Part shown: positions 46,401 through 58,599 of the stretch, piece by piece
Position numbering within the stretch: position 1 is the stretch's first letter
How the letters are laid out: each line of letters opens with the position of its first letter
NCBI RefSeq assembly: GCF_002813775.1
Contig: NZ_CP020370.1
Location: forward strand, 5,171,501 to 5,235,500
Source: Candidatus Thiodictyon syntrophicum
GTDB lineage: Bacteria > Pseudomonadota > Gammaproteobacteria > Chromatiales > Chromatiaceae
Direction of reading: 5' to 3'
Length of the DNA: 64,000 bases
Position numbers and translations under genes: made by a program
Notes under the pieces: model-generated
What the model was told of the DNA's origin: nothing
Database searches by the model: none
What the model saw: only the letters and a program-made list of their open reading frames with translations

Positions 46401-47497
46401 CAATCGTCCTCCTGCGCCGGCGCGACGTCTAAGTCTGCGATGCGCGCCTCGAGTTGTTTGAGTCGGCGCGACAGCTCGTCGAGCTGTCGAAAGCGCGCCA
46501 CGTTGCGCCGCCAGTCCGCGCTGGGCATGGCTGGTATTCCGCTGCTGTAGGAGCCCGCCTGCGGAAAGGACCGGGTCACCATCGCCTGCCCGGTGAAGTG
46601 GACACCATCGGCGATCGTCAGGTGTCCGGCCATCCCCACGGCCCCGGAGATGGTGCAGTTGCGCCCGATCCGGGTGGAACCGGAGATTCCGGTCATGGCG
46701 GCCATGGCGGTATTCTCACCGACCTGCACGTTATGGCCGATCTGAATGTGATTGTCGAGCTTGACCCCGTCGCCGATGAGGGTGTCGCCGATGGCGCCGC
46801 GGTCGATCGTGGTGTTGGCACCGATCTCCACATCATCACCCAGGACCGCCCGCCCCACTTGGGGGATGCGCACCCAGCGCTCCCCATCCTTCGCAAAGCC
46901 GAAGCCGGAGCGTCCGATCACCGCACCTGGATGCAGCAGCGCCCGCTTACCGATCAGGGTTCCGCGGCACAGGGTCACCCGCGCCACCAGGCGGCTGTCC
47001 TCACCGATCGTCACCCCTTCCCCGATGATGCACCCCGGACCGACGAAGACCCGCGGCCCGATCCAGGCCCCGGCCTCGACGACGGCGGTCGGCCCGATCC
47101 AGGCGCTGGCATCGACCACCGCCGTTGGCGCGACGACCGCCGCGGGATGCACGCCACCAACGACCGGCGGGGATGGATAGAGAAAACGGGCGGCCCGCGC
47201 GAAGCTGAGGTAGGGGTTGACGCTGATCACCACCGGCACCGGCGCCGCGTCCGCGTCGGAGGCGCGCAGGATCACGACCCCGGCGCGCGTCTGGGCCAGA
47301 CCGGCACGGTATTTGCGGTCCCCCAGGAAGCTCAGACAATCCGGCTGCGCGGCGCGCAGCTCAGCGACCCGTGACACCCGGATGTGCGGGTCGCCGCGAT
47401 AGGGCTCACCCAGCAAGGCAGCCAGTTGTCCGAGACCAAGGCCCCCGCTCGCGGCACCCGCATCTGCATTCGCCGCGCCCCGCCCGTAACTGCTCAT
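46400..47497 (-). CDS. lpxD: UDP-3-O-(3-hydroxymyristoyl)glucosamine N-acyltransferase
   Basis: Third step of lipid A synthesis. N-terminal uridine-binding domain ([20 protein letters not shown]), then a left-handed beta-helix of hexapeptide repeats ([20 protein letters not shown]...), the catalytic His region [17 protein letters not shown], and a C-terminal helix ([20 protein letters not shown]). 365 residues, slightly longer than usual because of the Gly/Ala-rich first 18 residues. The start overlaps the skp stop by 4 bases. Confidence 0.95.
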   Translation of the reverse strand: MSSYGRGAANADAGAASGGLGLGQLAALLGEPYRGDPHIRVSRVAELRAAQPDCLSFLGDRKYRAGLAQTRAGVVILRASDADAAPVPVVISVNPYLSFARAARFLYPSPPVVGGVHPAAVVAPTAVVDASAWIGPTAVVEAGAWIGPRVFVGPGCIIGEGVTIGEDSRLVARVTLCRGTLIGKRALLHPGAVIGRSGFGFAKDGERWVRIPQVGRAVLGDDVEIGANTTIDRGAIGDTLIGDGVKLDNHIQIGHNVQVGENTAMAAMTGISGSTRIGRNCTISGAVGMAGHLTIADGVHFTGQAMVTRSFPQAGSYSSGIPAMPSADWRRNVARFRQLDELSRRLKQLEARIADLDVAPAQEDD

Positions 47498-48159
47498 TTG
47501 GTAGCCGAGTCCCGCTTCAGCCGCTCGATCACCAGGTCCGAGATATCGACGCGGGGGCTGTAATAGACCAGGCCCTCGGAAATGACCAAATCGATGCCGA
47601 GTTCCTTCGCCAGTTCGATCACCACTTCCTGCACCTGTTTTCCCAGCTTGGTCCGCAGCTCGTTTTGACGCAGGGCAAAGTCCTCCTGGAACTCGTCCTG
47701 CGCATACTTGAGTTTGCGGGTGCGGCTGCGGATGTCGTTTTGCAGCCGCTGCATCTCGCTCTCGCTCATCAGGGCCGCGTCACGCTCGAGCTTGCTCTGC
47801 AACACCGTGATCTGCTCCTGCTGTTGGCGCAGATTGCGTTCACGCTCCTCCACCTCGACCCGTAGCGCCTTGCCCGCCGCCTCGTACTGCGGGGAGCGCT
47901 CCACCACCCGGTTGGGATCGACCACGCCGATCTTATAATTCTCCGCGCCGACGCCCGGCGCGAGCAGGAGTGTCGCGGCGATGAAGCCGACGGCCGCCGG
48001 CTGCCGGTTCGCAGCCGCCCCCCAAGCAGCGAGTGCGGCCGCGACTGAACGTGAAAAAACGCTGATAACACTGTTGCTTGGCGATACCCTGGGGCGCCCC
48101 CGGCAAGTGCCTGGACAGCGCTCGCCAGCCTCATGATCAGTTGCGTCCGGTTGCGTCAT
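47494..48159 (-). CDS. skp: Periplasmic chaperone OmpH/Skp
   Basis: Trimeric periplasmic chaperone that holds unfolded outer-membrane proteins on their way to BamA. The mature part begins near GAENYKIGVVDPNRVVERSP and continues as long coiled-coil arms (AAGKALRVEVEERERNLRQQ; EQITVLQSKLERDAALMSES) then the C-terminal strand. The signal peptide (AAVGFIAATLLLAPGVGA) is preceded by an unusually long Arg/Ser-rich stretch from the ATG at 48159, so the real start may be an internal GTG. It lies 25 bases after bamA. Confidence 0.9.
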   Translation of the reverse strand: MTQPDATDHEAGERCPGTCRGRPRVSPSNSVISVFSRSVAAALAAWGAAANRQPAAVGFIAATLLLAPGVGAENYKIGVVDPNRVVERSPQYEAAGKALRVEVEERERNLRQQQEQITVLQSKLERDAALMSESEMQRLQNDIRSRTRKLKYAQDEFQEDFALRQNELRTKLGKQVQEVVIELAKELGIDLVISEGLVYYSPRVDISDLVIERLKRDSATK

Positions 48160-48184
48160 TTGCGGCTTATCCGTTCTTTCCGGA

Positions 48185-50539
48185 CTAAAAGGTCTGGCCG
48201 ACCCCGAACTGGAAGACCTGGGTCTCATCGCCCGGCTTCTCGTTCAGCGGGAAGCCCAGACTGAGGGACAGGGCACCGATCGGCGACAGCCAACTGGCGG
48301 ACAGGCCGGCGGAGAAGCGCATCTCGTCGAGATTAAATCCGGTTGGGTATATCAGGGGGTTGTCTTGCGTGACCCAGACATTGCCCCCGTCGAGAAAGAG
48401 CCCGAAGCGCAGGGTCTTCTCCAGATCGCCGCCGACCGGCGGTGACACCAACAGTTCGATACTGCCGACGATCTTGGTGTTACCGCCCGTGGGGTTATAG
48501 TTGATGGAGAGTTCGCGCGGCCCCAGGGTGTTGGCCTGGTACCCGCGCACCGAGCGCGGCCCGCCCGCGTAATAATTAAAGAAAAACGGCAGCGCGGTCA
48601 GGTCGCCGTACCCGGCCCCGTAGCCCAACTCCGTGGACAGGGAGAGCACGAAGCGCTTGGTCAGGGGGATGTAGCGGGTGCCCTCATAGCCGACCCGGTA
48701 GTAGGTCAGACTGCTCCCCGGGATCGCGAGTTCACCGTGCAGCGAGTGCAAATAGCCCTTGGTCGCGAATACCGCCTTGTCGCGCGTGTCGTCGGTATAG
48801 CTCGCGCTCATGATGAAATCGTTGAAAGTCTGGCCGTTCTGCTCCACGAAGGCGTAAACCTGCGGCGCGTAGAAAAAAGCGGTCAGTGGATTGTACTGGA
48901 TATTGGTGTATTGGTAGCGCAGCGCAAAACCGGCGCGGCTGGTCTTTGAAATCGGCAACCCGAAATTCATCCCGGCGATGCCGGTATCCGTCGTGTAGGT
49001 CGCGTAACTCGTATCGGTCAACTGACTGAAATCCGTCGCCCGATACGACAGCTCGAAACCGCGGCTGATACCGTCGGCAGTATAATAGGGATTTTGGTAG
49101 CTGAGCGAATAGAGGGTGCTCGCCTGGCTGGTATTGAACGCCAGGGAGACGCGTTTGCCGGTGCCGAGAAAATTGTTCTGATTGATGCTCGCGTTCAACA
49201 GCACGCCCTGGGACTGGGAGTAGCCGATGCCGGCCATCAGATTGCCCGCGGGCTTCTCCCGGACCGTGACATTGACGTCCACCTGATCGGCGGAGCCGGC
49301 CACCGCCGGTGTTTCGGTGGTGACATCGTCAAAATAGCCCAGACGATTGAGCCGCTCGCGCGACTCCTTGACCAGGGCCGCGGAGAACCAGGCGCTCTCC
49401 AGTTGGCGCATCTCGCGTCGCAACACCTCGTCACGGGTGCGCGTATTCCCCTTCATGTTGACGCGCCGGACATAGACCCGCTTGCCCGGGTCCACGAAGA
49501 AGGTGACCGTCACCTGCTTGGCCGTATCGTTGACCTCGGGGACCGCATTGACATTGGCGAAGGCATAGCCCTCGTCGCCGAGCAGGCTGGAGATGCGCTC
49601 GGAGCTCTCGGTCGTCAGCTTGCGCGAGAACGGCTCACCACGGCGCAATTGGATCAGGGGAAAAACCTTGGTCACCGGCACCGCCGCCTCGCCCGCCAAC
49701 TTGATGTCGCTGATCGTATAGGGGCTGCCCTCGTCGAGCACCACCGTCACGTAGATCTCTTTCTTGTCGGGACTGATCGAGACCTGGGTCGATTTGATGT
49801 CGAACTTGATGTAGCCGCGGTCGAGATAGAATGAGCGCAGACGCTCCAGGTCGCCCGCGAGCTTCTGCTTCGAGTATTGATCGTTCTTGGAATAGAAGGA
49901 ATGCCAGGTGGTGGCACCCAACTCAAACTGCTTGAGCAGTTGCGGGGTGGCAAAGGCCTTGTTCCCGATGAGATTGATCTGCTTGATACGGGCAGTGAGG
50001 CCCTCGGTCACGTCGATGCGGATCGCCACCCGGTTACGCTCCTGCGGAGAGACCGTGGAGACGACCAGGACGCCGTACTTGCCGCGCGAATAATACTGGC
50101 GCTCCAACTCCTGCTCGATGCGATCCAACACCGAGCGGTTGAACACCCGCCCCTCCTTCAGGCCGATCTCGTCCATCGCCTTACGCAGCGTCGCCTCGTC
50201 GATATCCTGGTTGCCGACAAACTCGATCTTGGCGATCGAGGGACGCTCCTGTACCGTCAGGACCAGGACATTACCCTCCCGCTCGACCCGGACATCATCG
50301 AAAAAGCCGGTCTGATAGAGAGCGCGAATGATATTGCCGGTAACATCATCCCCCACGGTGTCGCCGACCTGCACCGGCAAATAATTGAAGACGGTGCCGG
50401 GCGCAATGCGCTGCAGACCTTCGACCCGGATATCGGCAATCTGAAACTGCTGCGCCGACACCGCGGCGCAGAACAGGAGCAGGAAGGCAACGAGGGGCAG
50501 ACGCCGACCGCCGCCGATGTCAGCAAATGCTAGGTGCAA
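48185..50539 (-). CDS. bamA: Outer-membrane protein assembly factor BamA
   Basis: Core of the BAM complex, which folds beta-barrel proteins into the outer membrane. Signal peptide (LPLVAFLLLFCAAVSA), five POTRA domains (first: FQIADIRVEGLQRIAPGTVF; last: VYVRRVNMKGNTRTRDEVLR), then a 16-strand barrel ending in Phe (FQFGVGQTF), the usual C-terminal signal. The conserved GGPRSVRGYQANTLGPRE loop (VRGY/F) is present. 784 residues, normal. The preceding gap holds repeat A4, which separates bamA from rseP. Confidence 0.96.
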   Translation of the reverse strand: MHLAFADIGGGRRLPLVAFLLLFCAAVSAQQFQIADIRVEGLQRIAPGTVFNYLPVQVGDTVGDDVTGNIIRALYQTGFFDDVRVEREGNVLVLTVQERPSIAKIEFVGNQDIDEATLRKAMDEIGLKEGRVFNRSVLDRIEQELERQYYSRGKYGVLVVSTVSPQERNRVAIRIDVTEGLTARIKQINLIGNKAFATPQLLKQFELGATTWHSFYSKNDQYSKQKLAGDLERLRSFYLDRGYIKFDIKSTQVSISPDKKEIYVTVVLDEGSPYTISDIKLAGEAAVPVTKVFPLIQLRRGEPFSRKLTTESSERISSLLGDEGYAFANVNAVPEVNDTAKQVTVTFFVDPGKRVYVRRVNMKGNTRTRDEVLRREMRQLESAWFSAALVKESRERLNRLGYFDDVTTETPAVAGSADQVDVNVTVREKPAGNLMAGIGYSQSQGVLLNASINQNNFLGTGKRVSLAFNTSQASTLYSLSYQNPYYTADGISRGFELSYRATDFSQLTDTSYATYTTDTGIAGMNFGLPISKTSRAGFALRYQYTNIQYNPLTAFFYAPQVYAFVEQNGQTFNDFIMSASYTDDTRDKAVFATKGYLHSLHGELAIPGSSLTYYRVGYEGTRYIPLTKRFVLSLSTELGYGAGYGDLTALPFFFNYYAGGPRSVRGYQANTLGPRELSINYNPTGGNTKIVGSIELLVSPPVGGDLEKTLRFGLFLDGGNVWVTQDNPLIYPTGFNLDEMRFSAGLSASWLSPIGALSLSLGFPLNEKPGDETQVFQFGVGQTF

Positions 50540-50587
50540 GGAGTACTCCCCCAGGGTCGAGACGCCGCCCGGATCGGGGCCGCGACT

Positions 50588-50780
50588 AAGGAACGGTTCA
50601 CCAATAAGTTAAACAAGTCGATCAGCGAATGCCTTTAGCGTCGTTGTCGTTGTCGTTGTCGTAATCGAGGTTATCGTAGCGCCGCAGATGCTCTCGCACC
50701 CCGAATTGCATCGCTTCTCCGATTACGACAACGACAACGACAACGATGGTGTTTAACTTGTTCTTAACTCGTTACTAAAG
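50588..50780 (-). repeat. Hexamer-arm inverted repeat, subfamily A, copy A4 (inverted)
   Basis: Reads as the reverse complement of copy A3, with the same outer flanks: GGAACGGTTCACC.. at the left and GTTCTTAACTCGTTACTAAAG at the right, one or two bases trimmed. The core in reverse starts GAGAAGCGATGCAATTCG. Arms: CGTTGT x3 plus CGTAATCG; ATTACG x1 plus ACAACG x3. It lies between bamA and rseP; 50781-50961 shows no gene. Confidence 0.92.
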
Positions 50781-50961
50781 GGCACCGCGAACATCACGGC
50801 ACCCACGTGGGACCGGCTGGCCCCGCCATTGTTAGTTGCCCGAAAATGGGACCGACCGGAATCTGCCCGCGCTCGGGCAGGTTCGTTGCGTGACGTGAAG
50901 AATCGCCGCGTGGGGGATTTTTCAGGTCGCCAAGGGCGCTAGTATACGGGATCGGCAACTG

Positions 50962-52308
50962 CTAACCAAAGAGCCGCGACAGGTCCACGAAGAAGGCCAG
51001 ACCCATGAGGGCGGCGATCAGGACGATCCCGACCTTCTGACCCTGCAACTGGGCATACTCCGACAGCGGACTGCCCTTGACCCATTCGATGAAAAAGAAC
51101 AGCAGGTGGCCGCCGTCCAGGACCGGGATCGGCAGCAGGTTCAAGACCCCCAGGCTGATGCTGACCACGGCCAGGAATTTGACAAACGCGTCCCACCCGG
51201 CGTTGGCGGTCTGTCCCGCGACCTTCGCCATGGTGATCGGACCACTGAGATTCTCCACCGAGGCCCGACCGACCAGCATCCGCGCGATCACCCGCACGGT
51301 GAGCAGGCTCATGTCCAGGGTCTTGTGGGACGCGGCCGCCAGCGCGGCGAGCGGCCCGTAACGGATCTCGACGCGATCCAGCAGCACCCCGGCCCCGATG
51401 CGCCCGACCGACTTGCCGTCCTTCTCGACGGCGCGCGGGGTCAACCGCAGGGTCACGGGCGCCCCGGCACGCTCAATCGCGACCACGATCTCTTTGCCCG
51501 GCCGGGCCTGGACCATCTCCACCCAGTGCGCCCAGTCCCGCACCGGCTCACCGTCCGCCACCAGGATGCGATCCCCCGGTTGGAGGCCGGCGCGCTGCGC
51601 CGGCTCACCCGGGACCAGGTCCCCGACCACCGCGGGTAGCCGCGGCGGTCGCGGGTTCAGTCCAAGGCCCGCGATGAGGCTGGCGTCTTCGGGCAGCGCG
51701 GCCATCCGTTGGCCGTCGACCAGGCGGTCCTGCTCGCGCCCCTCGGCGTCGCGAACCGTGACGCGGAGGTCATCGCCGGAGCCCGCCTCGGCCATGAAGG
51801 CGAACACCGCATGATCCCAGATGGTCGCCTCACGGTTGCCCACCCGCAACAACCGGTCCCCCGCCTGGAACCCGCCCTGGGCCGCGATCGAGTCCGGCTC
51901 CACCGACGCCACCACCGCCCGCACACCGCTCTCGCCGGCCATGAAGATGACCCAATACGCGAGGACGGCGAACAGCAGATTCGCTGCCGGCCCCGCCGCG
52001 ACGATCGCCACGCGCCGCCACAGGGGCTGACGATTGAAGGCCAGGTGGAGTCGCGCCGGGGGCACCTCGTCCTCGCGCTCATCGACCATCTTCACATAGC
52101 CGCCCAGCGGGATGGCCGCCAGCACATACTCGGTCGTATCCGCACAGCGCTGCCAGCGCAGCAAGGGCCGCCCGAAACCGACCGAGAAGCGGATGACCCC
52201 GACGCCGAGCAGCCGCGCGACCGCAAAATGCCCTAACTCATGAACGGTAATCAAGATCGCCAGGGCGACCAGGAAATAGCCGACTTCCTGCAATAAGGTG
52301 GCTGACAT
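50962..52308 (-). CDS. rseP: Site-2 zinc metalloprotease RseP
   Basis: Inner-membrane protease that cleaves anti-sigma factor within the membrane to activate the envelope stress response. Zinc site HExxH is in ILITVHELGHFAVARLLG near the N-terminus; two PDZ domains follow (VVASVEPDSIAAQGGFQAGD and VVGDLVPGEPAQRAGLQPGD), and the C-terminal LNLLPIPVLDGGHLLFF carries the third zinc ligand (LDG). 448 residues, typical. Six bases separate it from dxr. Confidence 0.95.
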   Translation of the reverse strand: MSATLLQEVGYFLVALAILITVHELGHFAVARLLGVGVIRFSVGFGRPLLRWQRCADTTEYVLAAIPLGGYVKMVDEREDEVPPARLHLAFNRQPLWRRVAIVAAGPAANLLFAVLAYWVIFMAGESGVRAVVASVEPDSIAAQGGFQAGDRLLRVGNREATIWDHAVFAFMAEAGSGDDLRVTVRDAEGREQDRLVDGQRMAALPEDASLIAGLGLNPRPPRLPAVVGDLVPGEPAQRAGLQPGDRILVADGEPVRDWAHWVEMVQARPGKEIVVAIERAGAPVTLRLTPRAVEKDGKSVGRIGAGVLLDRVEIRYGPLAALAAASHKTLDMSLLTVRVIARMLVGRASVENLSGPITMAKVAGQTANAGWDAFVKFLAVVSISLGVLNLLPIPVLDGGHLLFFFIEWVKGSPLSEYAQLQGQKVGIVLIAALMGLAFFVDLSRLFG

Positions 52309-52314
52309 GGCGCG

Positions 52315-53498
<1,184 letters not shown>

Positions 53499-53502
<4 letters not shown>

Positions 53503-54389
53503 GGATTTACCACCGCGATAAGAGTGAGGCCGAGCAGGAACAGCGGCGCTGCCGCGGTCAAACTGTCGATACGGTCCAGGAGGCCGCCGTGTCCGGGCAG
53601 CAATTGCCCCGAGTCTTTGACGCCGCGCCGACGCTTGAGCAGGCTTTCATAGAGGTCGCCGACGACTGACATGAGCACCGTCACGGCACACACCAGGACC
53701 GCCGACCAGGTGCCGCCGCTCCCCGGGGCCAGCAGATAGCCCAGGGCCAGGCCGCCGACCCCGGCCAGCGCCAAGGCCCCGTAGACACCGGCGCGGGTCT
53801 TGCCGGGACTCAAGACCGGGGCCAGTTTGGTCCCGCCCCAGCGCCGGCCGGCGAAATAGGCCGCCGAGTCGGCAAACCAGATCAGCAACAACAGAAACAG
53901 GACCAGGGCCGGCCCCGCGGCGACGAAACCGTGCAGCGCGACCAGGGCCGCCCCCGCGGGATCGAAGGCGTGCAGTTCGACCAGGGCCGCCCAAGCGACG
54001 CAGAGTACCAGGAGTCCGGACAGCGCACCCGCACCGTCCAACCCCAAGCGAGGATCAATGCGCCGCACGCGCGCCAGGAGTACGCTCTGGATGGCCCACC
54101 AGGCGCCACCGACGACGACCAGCCCGAAACGCCACTGGGGCGCAAACCAAAGCCCCGCCAGACCCCCGGCAACCAGGATGACGTAGGCCGCCCGCCCGGC
54201 CCGGGCCGCGATGCCGGTAAGCCCGCTCCATTCCCAGGCACCGACCAGAATCACCAGGGCGATGAAGACGGCGAATCCCGGTGCCGGCAACCACAGAACC
54301 GCGGCCATCACCAGGGGCCCCAGGGTGAAGGCCGTCGCGGTGCGCACACGCAGCGCGCCGGCGGCCGTCACGACGTTACCGCCGCTCAT
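53499..54389 (-). CDS. cdsA: Phosphatidate cytidylyltransferase
   Basis: Membrane enzyme that makes CDP-diacylglycerol, the precursor of all phospholipids. Many hydrophobic helices and the C-terminal signature in [20 protein letters not shown] (with the metal-binding Asp residues), plus [20 protein letters not shown] and [14 protein letters not shown] earlier. The ATG at 54389 is preceded by GGTGG at a proper distance; another ATG lies 6 bases earlier. Overlaps the uppS stop by 14 bases. Confidence 0.95.
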
Positions 54390-55164
54390 AATCATCCACC
54401 CCGGAACGGTTCGCCACCTGTTCCCCGGTCAGGCCGAAACGACGCTGGCGCTGGGCGAAGTCGTCCAGGGCCAGGCCGTAGGCGGCGGCACCGAACTCGG
54501 GCCAGAGGAGATCGGTGAAATACAGTTCGGCGTAGGCCGACTGCCACAGGATGAAGTTGCTCAGACGCTTCTCACCCCCGGTACGGATAAAGAGATCCGG
54601 GTCGGGCAGGTCCGCAAAGGACAGCCGCGCGGCGATGGCCTTTTCATCCACCGCGGCGGGGTCGAGTCGATTGGCCGCCACGTCGGACAAGACCCGCCGG
54701 GTCGCCTGCGTGATATCCCAGCGCCCGCCATAGTTGGCCGCCACCTGGAGGTTGAGGGACCTGTTATTAGCGGTCACGTCCTCCGCCTCGGCGATGCGGC
54801 GCTGCAGCTTCTCGCTGAAGGCGCCGCGCTCCCCGATCACGCGCAGACGCACGCCGTTGTCGTTGAGCCGCCGCACCTCGCCGCGCAGCGTGCTCATGAA
54901 GAGATCCATGAGGATACTGACCTCAGCCGGCGGGCGGCGCCAGTTCTCGCTGCTGAAGGCGAACAGGGTAAGGGTCCCGACCCCGCGACGCACCGATTCC
55001 TCCACCACCGCGCGCACACTCTTCACGCCCTCGCGGTGCCCCCAGGTGCGGGCGCGATTGCGCTGATTGGCCCAGCGACCGTTGCCGTCCATGATGATGG
55101 CAACATGCTGAGGGACGCGCCGCTGATCATCGTGTGCCCCGCTGTCGGGGGATACCGTGTCCAC
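54376..55164 (-). CDS. uppS: Undecaprenyl diphosphate synthase
   Basis: cis-Prenyltransferase making the C55 lipid carrier for peptidoglycan and LPS sugars. Signature HVAIIMDGNGRWANQRNRAR with catalytic Asp, GHREGVKSVRAVVEE, LTLFAFSSENWRRPP, and DLFIRTGGEKRLSNFILWQS followed by AYAELYFTDLLWPEF. 262 residues. The first 17 residues are an extension; the fold starts at VPQHVAIIM. 29 bases separate it from frr. Confidence 0.95.
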   Translation of the reverse strand: MDTVSPDSGAHDDQRRVPQHVAIIMDGNGRWANQRNRARTWGHREGVKSVRAVVEESVRRGVGTLTLFAFSSENWRRPPAEVSILMDLFMSTLRGEVRRLNDNGVRLRVIGERGAFSEKLQRRIAEAEDVTANNRSLNLQVAANYGGRWDITQATRRVLSDVAANRLDPAAVDEKAIAARLSFADLPDPDLFIRTGGEKRLSNFILWQSAYAELYFTDLLWPEFGAAAYGLALDDFAQRQRRFGLTGEQVANRSGVDDYERR

Positions 55165-55193
55165 GTGTTGTTGCGTCGGCTGCGGGGCGCGCC

Positions 55194-55751
55194 TCAGATG
55201 GACATCAGGTCGGTTTCCTTGGCGGCGAGCGCATCGTCCACCTCCTTGACGTACTGATCGGTCAGCTTCTGCACGATGTCCTGGCCGCGGCGTTCGTCGT
55301 CCTCGGAGATCATCTTTTCCTTCACCATGTCCTTCAGTTCGGCATTGGCGTCGCGACGGATGTTGCGAAGCGCGACCCGCGCCTGTTCGGTCTCGTGGCG
55401 CGCCACCTTGATCAGGTCGCGGCGCCGCTCCTCGGTCAGCGGCGGCATGGGGACCCGGATCACGGTGCCCGCGGTGTTCGGATTGAGGCCGAGATCGGAC
55501 TGCATGATCGCCTTTTCGACCGCCTGCACCATCCCCTTTTCCCAGGGTGTCACGGCGAGCGTCCGCGCGTCCTCGGCGATGACGTTGGCGACCTGCCGGA
55601 TCGGCATCTCCGAGCCGTAGTAGGACACCATGACGTGGTCCAGCAGCGCCGGGTGCGCCCGCCCGGTGCGGATCTTGGCCAATTCGTGCGCCAGTGCCTC
55701 CACGCTCTTGGCCATCCGGGTCGCCGCGTCTTTCTTGATGTCATTGATCAT
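55194..55751 (-). CDS. frr: Ribosome recycling factor
   Basis: Splits post-termination ribosomes together with EF-G. 185 residues, the standard size. Three-helix bundle with family motifs: [38 protein letters not shown], and [20 protein letters not shown]. Start ATG lies 2 bases after the pyrH stop. Confidence 0.96.
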   Translation of the reverse strand: MINDIKKDAATRMAKSVEALAHELAKIRTGRAHPALLDHVMVSYYGSEMPIRQVANVIAEDARTLAVTPWEKGMVQAVEKAIMQSDLGLNPNTAGTVIRVPMPPLTEERRRDLIKVARHETEQARVALRNIRRDANAELKDMVKEKMISEDDERRGQDIVQKLTDQYVKEVDDALAAKETDLMSI

Positions 55752-55753
55752 CT

Positions 55754-56476
55754 TCAGTCACCACTTACCACCAGGGAGCCCACGTCGTCGCCGCGCAGCA
55801 GGCGCAGCAGGGCCCCCGGCTCGTTGATATTCATCACGCGCAGCGCCATGCCGTGGTCGCGGCACAGCACGATGGCCGTGGTGTCCATGACCTGCAAGCC
55901 CTCACGCAGGGCGCGATCGTAACTGATTCGGGGATAGAAGGTCGCGTCCGCGACGCGCAGGGGGTCGGCGGAATAGATGCCGTCCACCTTGGTCGCCTTG
56001 ATCAGCAGGTCCGCGCCGATCTCGATGGCCCGCAGACTCGCCGCCGAATCCGTCGTGAAAAAGGGGTTTCCGGTGCCGGCGGCAAAGATCACCACCCGCC
56101 TCTGCGCCAGATGCCGCAGCGCCCGCCGCGGGCTGTGGTCCTCGCACACGCTGGCGACCGACAGTGCCGACATGACCCGCGTGGGCACCCCGCGGCGCTC
56201 CAGGGCATCCTGCATGGCAAGCGCATTCACCAGGGTCGCCAGCATACCAATCTGATCGCCGGTCACCCGGTCCATCCCCCGGGCGGCCAAACCGGCACCG
56301 CGGAAGATGTTGCCGCCGCCGATCACCAGGGCCACCTGAATCCCTTCGCCCACCAAGTCCCGCACGTCGCCGGCGAGGCCTTCGAGGACGTCCGGATCGA
56401 TACTCTCGCGGCCGCCGCCCGCCAAGGCCTCGCCGCTGAGCTTCAACAGAATCCGTCGGTAGATCGGGGCGGTCAT
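55754..56476 (-). CDS. pyrH: Uridylate kinase
   Basis: Bacterial hexameric UMP kinase of the amino-acid kinase fold. N-terminal [60 protein letters not shown] and VDGIYSADP are characteristic. 240 residues. 111 bases separate it from tsf. Confidence 0.96.
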   Translation of the reverse strand: MTAPIYRRILLKLSGEALAGGGRESIDPDVLEGLAGDVRDLVGEGIQVALVIGGGNIFRGAGLAARGMDRVTGDQIGMLATLVNALAMQDALERRGVPTRVMSALSVASVCEDHSPRRALRHLAQRRVVIFAAGTGNPFFTTDSAASLRAIEIGADLLIKATKVDGIYSADPLRVADATFYPRISYDRALREGLQVMDTTAIVLCRDHGMALRVMNINEPGALLRLLRGDDVGSLVVSGD

Positions 56477-56587
56477 AAGGTCTTCTCGTCACTCAGGGTG
56501 AATCTGGCCATGGCCGCCGGACGCGGGTCCGCGACGACCGCCCGGGTGCCGGGCGGCCGGAACCGCCCCGCCCGGCACACGCGATCT

Positions 56588-57472
56588 TCAATCCTTTTGC
56601 AGGGCCGCGACCTCGTCGGCGAAGTTCTCATTACGCTTCTCGAGGCCCTCGCCGACCTCGACCCGGGCGAAGCGCCGCACCCCGGCACCGGCCTGCTTCA
56701 AGAGCTTCTCGACGGTCTGCTCCGGGTCCTTGACGAAGGCCTGACCCAGCAGCGTCACCTCCTCCATGAACTTGCGCACCCGGCCCTCGATCATCTTGTC
56801 GACGATGGCGGCCGGCTTGCCGCTGTCCAAGGCCTGGGCACGGAAGATCTCGCGCTCCTTCTCCAGCGTTGCCGGCGGGACCTCGTCCGCGCTCACACAC
56901 ACGGGATTGCTCGCCGCCACATGCATGGCCAGATCACGCCCCAGGGTCTCGTCCCCGCCGATCACCTCCACAACAACGCCGATGCGCACACCGTGGCGGT
57001 AGCTGTAGAGGGTCCCCTCGACGCCATCGAAGCGCACCAGACGCCGCACCTGGACGTTTTCCCCGATCTTGGTGATCAGGGCCTCGCGGGCCGCGTTGAC
57101 CGTGGTCGCAGGGTCATCGACGAGCGGCAGTTCCAGGAGGGCGGCGGCGTCTACCGCGTCGCAGGCCAGGGCGGTCTTGGCGACGCTGGCCGCAAAGCCC
57201 TGGAAGTTGGCGTCCTTGGCGACGAAATCGGTCTCGCAGTTGATCTCGACCATGACGCCGCGCTTGCCGTCGGCGGCCAGTTCGATGACCACCATCCCCT
57301 CGGCCGCGATGCGCCCGGACTTCTTGGCCGCCTTGGCCTGGCCGGACTTGCGCATGGCGTCGATGGCCGCCTCGATGTCGCCGGCCGCCTCCACCAGGGC
57401 CTTCTTGCACTCCATCATGCCCGCGCCGGTGCGCTCGCGGAGTTCTTTAACGGTCGCCGCTGCAATTGACAT
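56588..57472 (-). CDS. tsf: Elongation factor Ts
   Basis: Guanine-nucleotide exchange factor for EF-Tu. Starts [20 protein letters not shown], with [20 protein letters not shown] next and the core motif [14 protein letters not shown]. 294 residues from the ATG at 57472; a further in-frame ATG 15 bases earlier is less like the family. Co-transcribed with rpsB upstream. Confidence 0.95.
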   Translation of the reverse strand: MSIAAATVKELRERTGAGMMECKKALVEAAGDIEAAIDAMRKSGQAKAAKKSGRIAAEGMVVIELAADGKRGVMVEINCETDFVAKDANFQGFAASVAKTALACDAVDAAALLELPLVDDPATTVNAAREALITKIGENVQVRRLVRFDGVEGTLYSYRHGVRIGVVVEVIGGDETLGRDLAMHVAASNPVCVSADEVPPATLEKEREIFRAQALDSGKPAAIVDKMIEGRVRKFMEEVTLLGQAFVKDPEQTVEKLLKQAGAGVRRFARVEVGEGLEKRNENFADEVAALQKD

Positions 57473-57599
57473 GGCTGACTTCCTCATACTGCTGGCGCGC
57501 CCGGCCGGAGGCCAGGCGCGGCGAAAATGGGTGTTGCCCGCTCGGCGGGCGACGGTCCCGAAGACTGAGGCGGACCGGTCTTGGACCAGTCGCCGAGGC

Positions 57600-57620
57600 G
57601 TCGGCGGCCAGGCCGCCGAC
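57600..57620 (-). terminator. GC-rich hairpin between rpsB and tsf
   Basis: GTCGGCGGC-CAG-GCCGCCGAC is a perfect 9-bp stem with a 3-nt loop in the 175-bp rpsB-tsf gap. There is no run of T after it on the minus strand, so it is more likely an attenuating or stabilising mRNA hairpin than a full terminator. Confidence 0.4.
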
Positions 57621-57647
57621 TACCCGCTGCAGGGAACTCCCGCGGAC

Positions 57648-58403
57648 CTACGAAGCGGCCTGATCCCGACCCGCCGGGGCGTCGCGGAACTCGGTTTCAC
57701 GGCCCGACACCATCCCGGCGGCCGTATCACGCCCCTCAAGGACCGCATCGGCGGTGCCGGCGATGTAGAGACGCACGGCGCGGATGGCGTCGTCGTTACC
57801 GGGGATCACGTAATCGACCTTGCTCGGGTCGTTGTTGGTGTCGACCACGCCGACCACCGGGATGCCCAGCTTGTTGGCCTCGGTCACGGCGTTCTTTTCG
57901 TGACCCACGTCGATGACGAACATGGCGTCCGGCAGGCCATCCATGTCCTTGATACCGCCCAGGCTCTGCTCCAGCTTGTCGCGCTCGCGCGACAGATCCA
58001 GCGCCTCCTTCTTGTTGAAGCGCTCGATGCCCCCACTCTCGAACATTACCTCCAGGTCCTTCAACCGCTTGATGGATTGGCGGATGGTCTTGAAATTGGT
58101 CAACATGCCGCCCAGCCAGCGGTGGTTGACGAAGGGCATGCCGCAGCGCAGGGCCTCCTCGCGCACCGCATCGCGGGCCGCCCGCTTGGTGCCGACAAAC
58201 AGCACCTTGCCGCCGTTGGCAGACAGGGTACTCATGAAATTCAAGGCGTCCTGGAAGAGCGGGACCGTCTTCTCCAGGTTAATGATATGGATCTTGTTGC
58301 GGTGCCCGAAGATGAAGGGACCCATCTTGGGGTTCCAGTAACGGGTCTGGTGGCCGAAATGGACTCCGGCCTCCAGCATCTGGCGCATGGATACTTGACT
58401 CAC
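57648..58403 (-). CDS. rpsB: Small ribosomal subunit protein uS2
   Basis: Ribosomal protein S2. The GTG at 58403 is the likely start: GAGGA lies about 8 bases upstream and the protein then reads [20 protein letters not shown]. Other motifs: [60 protein letters not shown]. 251 residues. The open frame upstream of the GTG is not protein-like. In this gene family S2 often represses its own mRNA leader, which would lie in the region up to 58850. Confidence 0.95.
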   Translation of the reverse strand: MSQVSMRQMLEAGVHFGHQTRYWNPKMGPFIFGHRNKIHIINLEKTVPLFQDALNFMSTLSANGGKVLFVGTKRAARDAVREEALRCGMPFVNHRWLGGMLTNFKTIRQSIKRLKDLEVMFESGGIERFNKKEALDLSRERDKLEQSLGGIKDMDGLPDAMFVIDVGHEKNAVTEANKLGIPVVGVVDTNNDPSKVDYVIPGNDDAIRAVRLYIAGTADAVLEGRDTAAGMVSGRETEFRDAPAGRDQAAS

Positions 58404-58599
58404 GATCGTTTCCTCGATGTTCTGGGTTAGGCCTCCACGCGTCCCATGCAGCAACCCCCCAGGCAGCGATCCCGGCGGGCACCCGGCAACATGTGACGAC
58501 GCGTGTGTGGTTGAATATCCGACCGCAACAGCGGCTGGTGCTCGTAATATCAGGCCCGGGAGTGGAGGACCGCACGTCTTTCGGCCGGCCCCAAAAATA